61,833 nucleotides of DNA from Methanobacteriota archaeon (GTDB taxonomy: Archaea; Thermoplasmatota; Poseidoniia; Poseidoniales; Poseidoniaceae): positions 34,212-96,044 of the forward strand of contig PBKJ01000013.1 in NCBI GenBank assembly GCA_002722135.1, given 5' to 3'. Below the pieces are notes generated by a model. It did no database searches. It saw only the letters and a program-made list of their open reading frames with translations, and was not told the origin of the DNA. Positions 8,748 to 18,050 of the stretch are shown here, piece after piece. Made by a program: the position numbers and the translations under genes. How positions within the stretch are numbered: the stretch's first letter is position 1; each line of letters opens with the position of its first letter.

Positions 8748-9494
8748 ATGGCCGGCGGACTGCTTGACGTCAAAGGCCTCCACGCCACCGTGGAAGAGAC
8801 CGAAATCCTTCGCGGGGTTGACTTGACCATCAATGCCGGCGAGGTTCATGCCATCATGGGCCTCAACGGCGCAGGGAAATCCACCCTCGCTTCGGTCATC
8901 ATGGGCCACCCGGACTACGAAATCACGGAGGGGAGCGTCCACTACGACGGCCAGGATTTGACCGAACTCGAAGTTCACGAGCGGGCCCGCTCCGGTCTCT
9001 TTCTGTCCTTCCAGTACCCGCACGCCATTCCCGGTGTCCAAGTCGGTACCTTCCTGCGGAAGTCCGTCGCCGCCGTGCGCGGCGAAGCCCCGAAGGCTCG
9101 CGCCTTCAGGCAGGAACTCCAAGCGGCCATGGACGTTCTTGGCATGGACCGGTCCTTCCTGAGCCGTTACGTCAACGACGGGTTCAGTGGCGGCGAGAAG
9201 AAGCGACTGGAAATCCTCCAGATGCTGCTCCTCCAACCACGGATGGCCCTTCTGGACGAAACCGATTCCGGACTGGACATTGACGCGTTGAAGGCCGTCG
9301 CTCAAGGCATCAACAGCCTCTCCAAAGATAGCGGCGTGCTGCTGATCACCCACTACAACCGCCTGCTCGAATTGGTGGTCCCTGACGTGGTTCACGTGAT
9401 GATCGACGGGCGCATCATCCAGAGCGGTGGCCCAGAATTGGCGCAACGGCTTGAAGCGGACGGTTATGAGTGGCTGATGCCTGCCACGGCATGA
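8748..9494 (+). CDS. sufC: SufC, Fe-S assembly ATPase
   Basis: 248-residue ABC-type ATPase of the SufBCD scaffold. It is cytosolic and supplies ATP hydrolysis for iron entry and cluster assembly. Walker A is GLNGAGKS (residues ~39-46), the signature region is FSGGEKKRLEI, and Walker B is ALLDETDSGLD with the SufC-specific D-E-T-D. Length equals the family norm. The ATG at 8748 is the first gene of the plus-strand suf operon. A weak CATAAG box about 25 bases upstream would make the transcript nearly leaderless (low confidence). The stop is 9 bases before sufB. Confidence 0.95.
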   Translation: MAGGLLDVKGLHATVEETEILRGVDLTINAGEVHAIMGLNGAGKSTLASVIMGHPDYEITEGSVHYDGQDLTELEVHERARSGLFLSFQYPHAIPGVQVGTFLRKSVAAVRGEAPKARAFRQELQAAMDVLGMDRSFLSRYVNDGFSGGEKKRLEILQMLLLQPRMALLDETDSGLDIDALKAVAQGINSLSKDSGVLLITHYNRLLELVVPDVVHVMIDGRIIQSGGPELAQRLEADGYEWLMPATA

Positions 9495-9503
9495 GGTGAG
9501 CAC

Positions 9504-10910
9504 ATGAGCGACGAAGCAAGGGACGCGGTCGGCGAGTACCGCTACGGTTTCCACGACCCCGAAGTGGCCACCATCCGCTTTGACAAGGGCCTCAGCGAAC
9601 AGGTCGTCCGCGACATCTCCGCGCTCAAGAACGAGCCCGAGTGGATGACTGAACTCAGGGTCAAGGCCTACCATCACTTCGTCGAGCGACCGATGCCCGA
9701 CTGGGGCAACGAATCCCTGCTCAACAGCATCGACTTCGAAGCCGTCACCTACTTCCTGCGGTCCTCTGAAGGAACCGAGCGCGACTGGGACGATGTTCCA
9801 GAGGACATCAAGCGCACTTTTGACCGGCTCGGCATCCCCGACGCCGAACAGAAGTGGCTCGGAGGCGTGACCGCCCAGTACGAATCCGAGGCGGTCTACC
9901 ACAGCATCCGCGAGGACCTTGAAGCCCAAGGCGTCCTTTTCCTTGACATGGATTCTGGCCTTCGTGAACATCCCGAGATCGTCAAGCGTTTCTTCAACAC
10001 CGTCATCCCCTACACGGACAACAAATTCAGTGCCCTCAACACCGCAGTGTGGTCCGGTGGCTCGTTCATTTACGTCCCCAAGGGCGTTCACGTTGAAATG
10101 CCCGTCCAGGCCTATTTCCGCATCAACGCGAAGAACATGGGGCAATTCGAACGCACGCTCATCATCGCCGATGAGGGGTCCTCCATCCACTACGTTGAAG
10201 GCTGCACAGCACCGACGTACTCCACCGATTCACTGCACTCTGCTGTGGTCGAACTCGTGGCCATGGACGGAGCAAAAATCCGGTATTCGACCATCCAGAA
10301 CTGGTCCTCGAACGTCTACAACCTCGTGACCAAGCGCGGTGTTGCTCACGCCAACGCCACGGTGGAGTGGGTGGACGGAAACATCGGCTCGAAATTGACG
10401 ATGAAATATCCCGCCGTGATCCTGAAGGGTGAAGGTGCCCATGCAGAAATCATCTCCGTGGCCTACGCCGGAGAAGGCCAGCACCAAGATGCGGGATCGA
10501 AGGTGCACCACCTCGCCCCCCGCACAACCTCCAACATCCTGTCGAAATCCATCTCGAAGAACGGCGGCCGCTCCACCTACCGCGGCATGTTGCAGGTGCG
10601 CCCGAAGGCGGAGGGTTGCCGCTCAAAGGTGGTTTGTGACGCCCTCATGCTCGACGCGGACAGCCGCAGCGACACCTACCCAACGATGGAAGTCGGCAAC
10701 GCCTCCGCCGACCTTGAGCACGAAGCCTCCGTTTCCAAGATTGCAGGCGACCAACTCTTCTACCTCATGAGCCGAGGTCACACCGAGGCTGAAGCGATGG
10801 GCCTCATCGTGAACGGCTTCTTTGAGCCCTTTACCCGCGAACTTCCCATGGAATACGCTTCGGAACTCAACAAGCTCCTCGAGATCGAGATGGAGGGAGC
10901 CATCGGATGA
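9504..10910 (+). CDS. sufB: SufB, Fe-S cluster scaffold protein
   Basis: 468 residues, full length for SufB. It forms the scaffold with SufD and SufC on which the nascent Fe-S cluster is built. Recognisable family blocks are [46 protein letters not shown] (the Cys region used for sulfur transfer), RKVSK-type replaced by [10 protein letters not shown], and YRGMLQV near the C-terminus, followed by the SufB/D C-terminal helix ending [29 protein letters not shown] ribosome-binding sequence lies just before the ATG. The gene overlaps sufD by four bases (ATGA). Confidence 0.95.
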   Translation: MSDEARDAVGEYRYGFHDPEVATIRFDKGLSEQVVRDISALKNEPEWMTELRVKAYHHFVERPMPDWGNESLLNSIDFEAVTYFLRSSEGTERDWDDVPEDIKRTFDRLGIPDAEQKWLGGVTAQYESEAVYHSIREDLEAQGVLFLDMDSGLREHPEIVKRFFNTVIPYTDNKFSALNTAVWSGGSFIYVPKGVHVEMPVQAYFRINAKNMGQFERTLIIADEGSSIHYVEGCTAPTYSTDSLHSAVVELVAMDGAKIRYSTIQNWSSNVYNLVTKRGVAHANATVEWVDGNIGSKLTMKYPAVILKGEGAHAEIISVAYAGEGQHQDAGSKVHHLAPRTTSNILSKSISKNGGRSTYRGMLQVRPKAEGCRSKVVCDALMLDADSRSDTYPTMEVGNASADLEHEASVSKIAGDQLFYLMSRGHTEAEAMGLIVNGFFEPFTRELPMEYASELNKLLEIEMEGAIG

Positions 10911-11980
10911 GCACCGCGATGGAGGACCCCTCCAGCGCGGTCCATCTCTGGCGCTCAACGCCTTGGTCGTGGATGCGACCCGAAGACGCCGACAGCACGG
11001 CCGTCCGCATGGTGCTCCATGACGCCGCCGGCAGTGTGTCCCTAAACGAGGGGAGTCCCGATCTCTTTCCTGTCGTGGTCGATGGGCCTGAAACGACCCT
11101 TCCGGACGTGGACGACATCGCCCGGCACACCTTGGCCGACCTCGACACCGCTCCCATGCACCTCAGCCTGGAAGGACACCACGAGGAGGTCGTCAACGTC
11201 GATCTTCGGGCGGCCGGCCACGTGGCCGTTGGCCGCTTGCACATCACCTGCAAAGGACAGGCCGTCGTTCACCTGCACCTTTCAGGCGACGCGGGCTGGT
11301 GCGGGCTCCACCTCACTGGGAAGGTCGCCAACGGCAGCCACCTCAGCGTGGTCGTGACCGACGAACTTCACCTCGAATCCCGCGTGGTGCGCTGCGACGA
11401 TTGGCGCGTTGGTCGCGATGCGACCTTCGAAACGGGCACCTTGTCGGTCGGAGGCTTCCGAAGGAAGTCCGACCTCCGCCACCACCTCGACGCGACCGGA
11501 GGGAACGTTCGCATCGGGTTGGCGGTCCATGGCCAGGGCACCCGTCATGACGACCACCACGTCGAGATTCACCATCACGTGGGCCACACCTCCTCGTCCC
11601 TTGTCGCCAACGTCGCATGCGGTGGACGCAGCCGCAGCGTCGGCACCGGGCGCTTGGTCATCGACGCCGGTGCCGACGGCACCGACGCCGGCCAGGTGTT
11701 CCGCAACCTGCTGTTGAGTCAGGGTGCGCGTGCTGACGCGATCCCTGAACTCGAGGTCCTGGCCGATGACGTCTCGGCCGCACACGGTGCGGCCAGCGCA
11801 AGCCTCGACGAGGAACAGCTCCACTACCTGATGAGCCGTGGATTGGGCCCGGAAGAGGCAGCCGCGATGATCGTCGAAGGCTTCCTTGCCGACGCGTTCC
11901 GTCCCATCGCTGCAGCGGAGGCAAGGCGTACGCTCCGCGACCGGCTTACGGTTCACCTGGATTGTGCCCGCATCACCTGA
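10907..11980 (+). CDS. sufD: SufD-like Fe-S scaffold subunit
   Basis: 357 residues, homologous in its C-terminal half to SufB (beta-helix region plus helices: [44 protein letters not shown]). The N-terminal half is divergent and short, as in other SufD proteins. It would form the SufB-SufD heterodimer contacted by SufC. A conserved-looking His sits in [11 protein letters not shown], the region where SufD His contributes to cluster formation in the E. coli protein (family knowledge). The start overlaps the sufB stop (ATGA) and sufS follows after 9 bases. Confidence 0.9.
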   Translation: MSTAMEDPSSAVHLWRSTPWSWMRPEDADSTAVRMVLHDAAGSVSLNEGSPDLFPVVVDGPETTLPDVDDIARHTLADLDTAPMHLSLEGHHEEVVNVDLRAAGHVAVGRLHITCKGQAVVHLHLSGDAGWCGLHLTGKVANGSHLSVVVTDELHLESRVVRCDDWRVGRDATFETGTLSVGGFRRKSDLRHHLDATGGNVRIGLAVHGQGTRHDDHHVEIHHHVGHTSSSLVANVACGGRSRSVGTGRLVIDAGADGTDAGQVFRNLLLSQGARADAIPELEVLADDVSAAHGAASASLDEEQLHYLMSRGLGPEEAAAMIVEGFLADAFRPIAAAEARRTLRDRLTVHLDCARIT

Positions 11981-11989
11981 GGTCATCGC

Positions 11990-13192
11990 ATGGTCGACGC
12001 TTCCGATTTCCCCATCCTCTCTCGGTCGGTGAACGGCAAGCGTTTGGTCTATCTGGACAACGCGGCCACGACGCAGAAGCCACAAGTCGTCATCGACGCC
12101 ATGAACCGCTACTACACCAACAGCAACGCCAACGTTCACCGGGCGGTGCACACCCTTGCAGGCGAAGCCACCGACGGCTACGAAGCCTGCCGAACCAGCC
12201 TCAAAGCATGGTTCAACGCTGACCGCGTCGTGATGACGAGCGGCACCACGGAGGCGATCAACCTCGTTGCACACGGCTGGGGACGTGCCAACCTCGGCGA
12301 AGGCGATGCGGTGGTTCTGACCGAAATGGAGCATCACAGCGACATCGTCCCTTGGCAAATGTTGTCCAAGGAACGTGGCGTCGAACTGCGCTATGTTCCG
12401 GTTCTGGAGGACATGACCCTTGACATGGAGGCCTACGAGGCCTCGTTGCACGGGGCCAAACTCGTGTGCGTCGTGCACACCTCCAACGTGTTGGGCGTCC
12501 GCAATCCCGTGGAGCGCATCATCGAACAGGCCCATGCTTCAGGGGCTCGCGTGCTGCTCGACGCAGCACAAGGCGCGCCCCACACGCGAATTGACGTCTC
12601 CGAACTTGACGTTGATTTCCTCGCGGTTTCGGCCCACAAGATGCTCGGACCGACCGGCATCGGCTGTTTGACGGTCAACGAAGCGGCGTTCGATGAAATG
12701 GCGCCGTTCATGGGCGGAGGCGACATGATCGACCAGGTCACCATCGAGGGTTCCACCTACCAAGACAACGAACACAAATTCGAGGCAGGGACCCCTCGCA
12801 TCGCCGAAGCCATCGGGTGGAAAGCGGCCATGGATTACCTCGAGAAGGTGGACCTTGACGCGGAGCACCACCGCTTGCTCGGCATTGCGCGATGGACGGC
12901 AGCAGCCCTGCGCGACCTCGGTTGCACGGTCTACGGCCGCCACGATGACCTCGATTCGGCCGTCGTCTCTTTCCTCCACCCTGCGCTGCACGCGGAAGAC
13001 ATGGCCCACCTGCTCGACGCGCAAGGCTACGCGGTCCGCACCGGCCACCACTGTGCCCAACCTTTGCTGCACCGTTTGGGCATCTCAAGCACCGTCCGCG
13101 CCTCCTTCTACCTCTACAACACGATGGAAGAAGCAGAAGGCTTCGTCAAGGCCTTGGAACACGTGTTGGACCGTTTCGGAGGGTCGTCATGA
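11990..13192 (+). CDS. sufS: SufS-type (group II) cysteine desulfurase
   Basis: 400-residue PLP enzyme that removes sulfur from cysteine as an enzyme-bound persulfide. The PLP lysine is K217 in SAHKMLGPTGIG, the catalytic Cys is C355 in RTGHHCAQP, and H115 sits in TEMEHHSDIVPW. These residues place it in the SufS/CsdA group. The next gene encodes SufE, the persulfide acceptor, which fits the group II need for an activator. The ATG at 11990 follows GAGGTCATCGC and the stop overlaps sufE by four bases (ATGA). Confidence 0.95.
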   Translation: MVDASDFPILSRSVNGKRLVYLDNAATTQKPQVVIDAMNRYYTNSNANVHRAVHTLAGEATDGYEACRTSLKAWFNADRVVMTSGTTEAINLVAHGWGRANLGEGDAVVLTEMEHHSDIVPWQMLSKERGVELRYVPVLEDMTLDMEAYEASLHGAKLVCVVHTSNVLGVRNPVERIIEQAHASGARVLLDAAQGAPHTRIDVSELDVDFLAVSAHKMLGPTGIGCLTVNEAAFDEMAPFMGGGDMIDQVTIEGSTYQDNEHKFEAGTPRIAEAIGWKAAMDYLEKVDLDAEHHRLLGIARWTAAALRDLGCTVYGRHDDLDSAVVSFLHPALHAEDMAHLLDAQGYAVRTGHHCAQPLLHRLGISSTVRASFYLYNTMEEAEGFVKALEHVLDRFGGSS

Positions 13193-13605
13193 TCTCCGAA
13201 GCTTTGCAGGACATCATCCAGGAATTGGCCGAAATCGAAGACCGCATGGAGCGGTTCGAGTTCATCTTCGACCTTGCCGACGATGTCCCTGAACTTCCTC
13301 TTGAAGCGTGGAGCGACGACAACCGCGTCAAGGGCTGCCAGTCGCAGGCCCACCTCGAGGTCAGCCTCGAAAACAACCGTGTCCTGCTGAGGGGCGGTGC
13401 AGACGCTCGTTTGGTTCAGGGCCTGATGGGCTTGCTGGCGCTCGGCATGCACGATCAGCCGCTCGCCGTGGCTCGTGCGATGACCGTGGACCACATCAAA
13501 GAGGCCGGAGTGTTGAACTCCCTGACGCCGAGTCGTTCGAACGGCGTTCGCACCATGTTTGACATGATCACGCAACGGCTGGAGGCGATGAGCGATGGTG
13601 AATGA
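13189..13605 (+). CDS. sufE: SufE, sulfur acceptor and SufS activator
   Basis: 138 residues, the normal SufE length. The persulfide-accepting cysteine is C50 in DNRVKGCQSQAHL, the SufE/CsdE signature. It takes sulfane sulfur from SufS and delivers it to SufB. It sits between sufS (ATGA overlap) and a SufT-like gene (11-base overlap), so production is tightly coupled. SufE is common in bacteria; complete SufS-SufE pairs are less usual in archaea, and together with the operon order this suggests acquisition of a bacterial-style SUF operon (inference). Confidence 0.93.
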   Translation: MISEALQDIIQELAEIEDRMERFEFIFDLADDVPELPLEAWSDDNRVKGCQSQAHLEVSLENNRVLLRGGADARLVQGLMGLLALGMHDQPLAVARAMTVDHIKEAGVLNSLTPSRSNGVRTMFDMITQRLEAMSDGE

Positions 13606-13909
13606 AACCGACGTCTTGGACGCACTGCAAACGGTTGAGGACCCCGAACTGGAAATTTCGATCGTCGAGCTTGGTCTCGTCTACGCGGTCCGCATCGAAG
13701 CCAAGGACGAGGGCCCGCACGCTGAAATTGACATGACCTTGACCAGCCCGGGATGCCCCGCGGCTCCTGAAATCATGGCCGCCACCCACCGAGCTGCGCT
13801 AAACAGCGGCTTATCGACCGTCCACGTCAATCTCGTGTGGACGCCCCGTTGGGATCCAAGCATCCATGCGAGTGAAGACGCGCGGATGGACATGGGCATC
13901 TGGGACTGA
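13595..13909 (+). CDS. SufT/MIP18-family (DUF59) Fe-S maturation protein
   Basis: 104-residue single-domain protein of the MIP18/PaaD/SufT family. The N-terminal helix and strand (DVLDALQTVEDPELEISIVELGLVY split by the usual D-P-E) lead to the family motif LTSPGCPAAPEI, whose Cys is conserved and important in SufT relatives. It probably helps deliver clusters to client proteins. The start overlaps sufE by 11 bases and is preceded by GGAGGCGAT, a strong ribosome-binding site. It is the last recognisable Fe-S gene in the operon. Confidence 0.88.
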   Translation: MVNETDVLDALQTVEDPELEISIVELGLVYAVRIEAKDEGPHAEIDMTLTSPGCPAAPEIMAATHRAALNSGLSTVHVNLVWTPRWDPSIHASEDARMDMGIWD

Positions 13910-13919
13910 CGTCACAGCC

Positions 13920-14849
13920 TTGAAGCAAGGCCCGCCATGCCAAACCGTGCGACGAGCGGGCGTCTGCCTCGACCTCCGGGACCTGCCCTTCGGCGAAGGC
14001 ATCGGAGAAGCACGCAAAGCCGCCATGCGTTGGATCGATCTTCTTGCTGACCTTGGGCTCGGCCTTTGGCGGGTTCCCGGGTTGGCGGCCCGTGACGCGG
14101 ACGGCCGGCCGCACTCCGGGCTGGCCTTCGACGCCTCGCTCCATCGCGGCTTGGCGGAAGACGTCGAGATTGATGATGAACACATCACGGCATGGCTGAG
14201 CGAAGAACCATGGCGAGTTCACCACGCCGTGCACGCGACCATCGCCAAAACCGAAGGCGAAGACTGGCGGGCTTGGCCCGACGCGTTCCGAGCTGAGGAC
14301 GGCAACCTCAGCGTCGAGGTGGACGCCAACCGCGTCCGATACCATGCAGGACTGCAACTCCAGATGGAGATCGGTTGGAAGATGGTGCTGCACCACGCCA
14401 ACATGCGCCAGGTGATCATTGTCCTCGACGTCGCTTCCGAGACCTCGCCAGCGTCCATCGAAGCATGGACGCAGCAAGCCCGGGAAGCGTGGCCGATGCG
14501 CGTGACCACGAACGCCCGTCGTGCCCACGTGCTCGCGTTGGGCGATGGCATGGACGCCACGTTTGTCGAAGATTTGCCCGAACTTCCCGTCGGTTTCGTG
14601 GTGCACGGTGATGATCCGGAAGGAGCCGCCCTCGGTCGGCTTCGCTGGTCATCACAACGTGCCGGCGAGGACGAGACCTGCTTTGGTTTGCTTGATGGGG
14701 CTGGGACCGATGACCTGCATGCGCTGCTTGAAGGGCCTGCGAGGTGGGTGGCCCCGTCATTCCATGACCTCGCACCGGCGGGGCACAGCCCGTTCGATGC
14801 GGACGTGCTGATGCCCTACGCCATCGCCGCGCACGAACGAGGTCGCTGA
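13920..14849 (+). CDS. Unknown protein in suf operon tail
   Basis: About 309 residues if translation begins at the TTG at 13920. An ATG at 13866 would overlap the SufT-like gene by 44 bases and a GTG at 13947 is also possible, so the start is uncertain. The protein is rich in Trp, Asp and Ala with no membrane segments or known signature that I recognise. A Cys pair lies near the N-terminus (PPCQTVRRAGVCLDLRD). The coding sequence ends one base before the ROK kinase ATG, so the two are co-transcribed. Whether it belongs functionally to Fe-S assembly or to sugar phosphorylation is not evident. Confidence 0.65.
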   Translation: MKQGPPCQTVRRAGVCLDLRDLPFGEGIGEARKAAMRWIDLLADLGLGLWRVPGLAARDADGRPHSGLAFDASLHRGLAEDVEIDDEHITAWLSEEPWRVHHAVHATIAKTEGEDWRAWPDAFRAEDGNLSVEVDANRVRYHAGLQLQMEIGWKMVLHHANMRQVIIVLDVASETSPASIEAWTQQAREAWPMRVTTNARRAHVLALGDGMDATFVEDLPELPVGFVVHGDDPEGAALGRLRWSSQRAGEDETCFGLLDGAGTDDLHALLEGPARWVAPSFHDLAPAGHSPFDADVLMPYAIAAHERGR

Positions 14850-14850
14850 A

Positions 14851-15585
14851 ATGCAGGCCATCGGAATCGATGTCGGGGGCAGCGGCTGCCGCCTCGCCGT
14901 GGTCAACACCACCACCGGCGAGGTTGAGGGCGAGGTGGTGCGGCTTGAGCATGACCTCCAGACCTCGGCGCAGGACGTCCTTGTCGCGCTCCGTGCTGCG
15001 CTGGACGGCTTCCCGTCCCTTCCAGTGGGGCTTGGTTTTCCTGGGCGTGTGGATGGAAGCACGGTACGGACCGCACCCAACCTTCGCTCAACGTGGCCAG
15101 GCACCGATGTGGCCGAGGCCCTCGGCAGGCCCGACCTCGTGCTGCTCAACGATGCGGACGCGGCGGCCGTGGCCGAGCAGCGCCTCGGGGCTGCCGCTGG
15201 TGAGGTCGGAACGGTGCTCGTGATCACCGTCGGGACGGGCCTTGGCAGTGGGGTCCACCACGCAGGACGGTTGGTGCCGGGCTTCGAACTGGGACTGCTT
15301 CCCCATCCCACGCGTGGTGGCGTGCTGGAAACGCACGCAAGCGGACGCGCTCGTACACTCGAGGCGCTGGACCTGCCGACGTGGTCGAGCCGATTCAACG
15401 AAGTCCTGGCCGTGATGGAACAGGCCGTCGACGCCAGCCTCATCGTCGTTGGAGGTGGCCTCACCGAACACTGGGACACCTTCTCGCCGCTGCTCAAGGC
15501 TTCGGCGCCGCTGTGCAAGGCAACCTTCGGGGCGGATGCAGGGCTCATCGGCGCGGCCTTGGCGGCCGTTGACCTCAGCGCTTGA
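14851..15585 (+). CDS. ROK-family sugar kinase, polyphosphate-glucokinase-like
   Basis: 244 residues with the two-lobed ROK/hexokinase fold: phosphate loop GIDVGGSGCRLAVV (5-18), catalytic Asp in LLNDADAAAVAEQ, adenosine or phosphate loop VGTGLGSGV. The stretch ETHASGRARTLEALDLPTW closely follows the pattern of bacterial polyphosphate glucokinases (E..AS...R......W...N), so the donor may be polyphosphate rather than ATP. The usual ELGHL glucose-site motif reads ELGLLPHP, lacking the His, so the substrate may differ from glucose. It overlaps convergently with the DRG GTPase gene by 11 bases. Confidence 0.8.
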   Translation: MQAIGIDVGGSGCRLAVVNTTTGEVEGEVVRLEHDLQTSAQDVLVALRAALDGFPSLPVGLGFPGRVDGSTVRTAPNLRSTWPGTDVAEALGRPDLVLLNDADAAAVAEQRLGAAAGEVGTVLVITVGTGLGSGVHHAGRLVPGFELGLLPHPTRGGVLETHASGRARTLEALDLPTWSSRFNEVLAVMEQAVDASLIVVGGGLTEHWDTFSPLLKASAPLCKATFGADAGLIGAALAAVDLSA

Positions 15586-16690
15586 CAACGATGGTCAACA
15601 AATCGCCGTCCTTGAGCAGGTGGTCGAGGCCAACGCGCTGCCAGTCGAATTTCGCGCTCGGACCCTTGACCTTCGCGTATCGGAATTTCCGGACGAAATC
15701 ACGATGCAATTTGCTGCAGATGGTCTCGACCGTCGAGGTGTCCTTCACGATGAGCGGTTCCTCAAGATCGGCTTCACCGCCCTGTGGTTTGAGGAAGACG
15801 CGCATGAATCCGAGGTTGTCGTAGATGAAATCCTTCAGTTCTTCCAACCCTTGTTCCTTGAACGCAGAGATGCGCATGATGGGCCAATCGTTGGGCAGCA
15901 TGGACTCCGCATGCTGGATTTGCTCCTCCGTGGCGATGTCGATTTTGTTGATGGCCACGACCGCTTTCTCGTAGACGCGGTTCATGGCAAGAGCGTCCAC
16001 AATCTGTTCTGCTGTGGTGTCGTGACGCAAGGTCACAATGGCGCTGGTGTAGCCGAAGGTTCGGATGATGGCGCCCATCTCCTCGGGCGTCAGGTGGGTT
16101 TGTTCCACCGTGGTGCGGACGTCGATACCGCCTTTGTCCGAGCGCACGATGAAGACCGGAGGGCGCTCCTCGTTCAGGCGCAAGCCTGCGTTGTGCAATT
16201 CACGGTAGAGCACATCGAAGTGGCCGTCTTGGAAGGGATCGACGATGAACAACACCATGTCAGCCGCACGGATTACACCGAGGATTTCCTTCCCACGGCC
16301 CTTGCCTTCTGCAGCACCCTTGATCAGACCGGGCAAGTCCAAAATCTGGATTTTCGCACCGCGGTGCTCCATGACGCCGGGGATGCACGTCAGCGTCGTG
16401 AAGGCGTACGCACCGGTCTCCGAATGCGCGTCGGTGACCTTGGAGATGAGCGTGGATTTTCCGACCGATGGGAAACCGACCAAGGCCACCGTGGCATCGC
16501 CCGACTTGCGGACCTCGAAGCCCTTGCTCGGACCGGCGCTCCGCGCCGAGGCCGCGGCCTTCTCCTGCTTGAGTTTGAGCTGGGCGATCTTGGCCTTCAA
16601 CTTCCCAATATGGGCGTTTGTGGCCTTGTTTTTCTGGGTCTTATGGATCTCGTCCAGGAGCGCCTGAATTTGCTCCTGGATCGTCGCCAT
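15575..16690 (-). CDS. DRG/Rbg-family ribosome-associated GTPase
   Basis: 371-residue OBG-superfamily GTPase of the archaeal and eukaryotic DRG type. A basic helical N-terminus (1-65) precedes G1 GFPSVGKST, a conserved FTTLTCIPG switch I, G3 DLPGLIKGAAEGKGRGKE, and G4 NKID. The C-terminus (~290-371) is a TGS domain ending DGDLLTIVVKR. Family members bind ribosomes and act in translation. The length matches archaeal DRG proteins and the ATG at 16690 is well supported. It stands alone on the minus strand between plus-strand genes. Confidence 0.93.
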   Translation of the reverse strand: MATIQEQIQALLDEIHKTQKNKATNAHIGKLKAKIAQLKLKQEKAAASARSAGPSKGFEVRKSGDATVALVGFPSVGKSTLISKVTDAHSETGAYAFTTLTCIPGVMEHRGAKIQILDLPGLIKGAAEGKGRGKEILGVIRAADMVLFIVDPFQDGHFDVLYRELHNAGLRLNEERPPVFIVRSDKGGIDVRTTVEQTHLTPEEMGAIIRTFGYTSAIVTLRHDTTAEQIVDALAMNRVYEKAVVAINKIDIATEEQIQHAESMLPNDWPIMRISAFKEQGLEELKDFIYDNLGFMRVFLKPQGGEADLEEPLIVKDTSTVETICSKLHRDFVRKFRYAKVKGPSAKFDWQRVGLDHLLKDGDLLTIVVKR

Positions 16691-16791
16691 GCGTCGTCCC
16701 CGTGTGTGTGGTCCGCGAGTCAGGCTTCAACCTCACCCTTGGAACAGGCCCGAGAGCGAGGCTTGAAACACGCGAAGCATGCGCTCAAGGC

Positions 16792-17493
16792 ATGGGCCTC
16801 GAGTTGGTGCTCCTTCTCGTTGACCGGCCTCGGTTGGCCGCGCTTCTTGAGCGCACGTGGGACGAGGTTGACGCCGCCATGGAAGCCACCCAACTGCGCC
16901 CTGACCGACCCGACGCCGACGCTCGACTCGTCCGTCCGTTTGACATCGATGCGGAGGCGGAGTGGCTCGACTGGTCCGAGGCACAAACGGGCGTGGACCG
17001 CAGCCTCCCGCTTCACGCCTCGCTGCGGACGTGCGAGGACGGCGAGGAAGGCCTGTTGCACCTCATGCGATGGGCCAGCCCCGGCGCGTGGGAAGTCTGG
17101 GAGGGCCGAGCCTTCCTGTATTTCGATGTCCTTCTCGGCCGTGACGTGCCCCACGTGGACGACCTCTACACCGAGTCGACGTGGTCGGCCATCAGGGCAG
17201 CGGCCGGCAAGCGGACGGAAACCGAGCTCGTCGAAGCGGTGATCCTCGACTGGATGCAACGTCGCGAAGCGCTCGGCGAGACGCTGGATGAGCACCGCGA
17301 CCCGCGGATCCTTCCCACCCACGAGGCGCACGTCCGGGCCACTGGGAGTTTGTCGCACGCCCTCGGACGGTTGGCCGCTGAAGGGAACCTTGTGGGCATC
17401 GTAGGGCGTGAACACCTGACGGCGACGGCATGGGGCCATGGGGCATGGAACCTCACGACCCTCTTGCATGACGGCCTTCCGTCGTCCAAGTGA
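16792..17493 (+). CDS. Unknown soluble protein
   Basis: 233 residues from the ATG at 16792; the frame is open further upstream and GTG codons at 16702 or 16708 are possible starts. It is acidic and Trp-rich, with an N-terminal hydrophobic strand (LELVLLLVDRPRLAALLERTW) and no predicted membrane anchor. I recognise no family. A helical stretch lies in the middle (TELVEAVILDWMQRREALGETL) and a His-containing end in REHLTATAWGHGAWNL. It is encoded 37 bases upstream of grpE on the same strand, so it may share the transcript. The reverse strand is also open here, but codon usage favours this frame. Confidence 0.6.
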   Translation: MGLELVLLLVDRPRLAALLERTWDEVDAAMEATQLRPDRPDADARLVRPFDIDAEAEWLDWSEAQTGVDRSLPLHASLRTCEDGEEGLLHLMRWASPGAWEVWEGRAFLYFDVLLGRDVPHVDDLYTESTWSAIRAAAGKRTETELVEAVILDWMQRREALGETLDEHRDPRILPTHEAHVRATGSLSHALGRLAAEGNLVGIVGREHLTATAWGHGAWNLTTLLHDGLPSSK

Positions 17494-17530
17494 CGACGGG
17501 TTGAAAGACGGGGGCACGAAGGCCACCACC

Positions 17531-18049
17531 ATGACGGAAGACCTCCCAGAGGAGGAACCCATTGAGGTGACCGTTGAGGAACCGGAGGTTGAACCGGAAC
17601 CCGTCGACCCACTCACGGAAGCCTTGCAGCGGGCCGAAGCGGCGGAGAAGGAAATCGCCTACCGCGAGGCCGACCTGCAAAACGCCCGGAAGCGCTTCGC
17701 GCAGGACCGTGCGGACATCGCGCGCTACGGCGCCCAGCACCTCGCGCGACGCATGGCCAGCGTCCTCCTTGACGTAGAGCGGGGCCTTGCGTCCACCGAA
17801 GGCGATGACGGCCCGGCCGCCGAAGCCCTTCGTCTTCTGCACGATCGCTTGACGGCCGAGTTGAAGGCAGCAGGCGTCGTTCGCATCGAAGCCAAAGGGA
17901 ACGCCTTCGATCCCTCGAAGATGGAGGCCATCACCACCGTTCCGGCGACGGACGAACATCCGGCCGGCCACGTCATCGAGGAACTTGAGGCCGGCTTCAT
18001 GCTCCATGACCGCGTGCTGCAAGCCAGCCGCGTGGTCGTGGCGGCTTGA
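17531..18049 (+). CDS. grpE: GrpE nucleotide-exchange factor for DnaK
   Basis: 172 residues. An acidic N-terminal tail (EDLPEEEPIEVTVEEPEVEP) leads into a long coiled coil (~35-85) and the C-terminal beta domain. The signature block lies in GNAFDPSKMEAITTVPATDE, followed by HVIEELEAGFMLHDRVLQAS, close to the bacterial GrpE consensus. It releases ADP from DnaK in the cytosolic Hsp70 cycle. DnaK and DnaJ are not in the window. The ATG at 17531 gives the normal GrpE length; the frame continues upstream but overlaps the previous gene. Hsp70 systems in archaea are thought to be acquired from bacteria. Confidence 0.92.
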   Translation: MTEDLPEEEPIEVTVEEPEVEPEPVDPLTEALQRAEAAEKEIAYREADLQNARKRFAQDRADIARYGAQHLARRMASVLLDVERGLASTEGDDGPAAEALRLLHDRLTAELKAAGVVRIEAKGNAFDPSKMEAITTVPATDEHPAGHVIEELEAGFMLHDRVLQASRVVVAA

Positions 18050-18050
18050 C

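Noticed and set aside
8673-10190. 505-codon open frame on the minus strand
   Set aside because: Complement of sufC and sufB, which are unmistakable.
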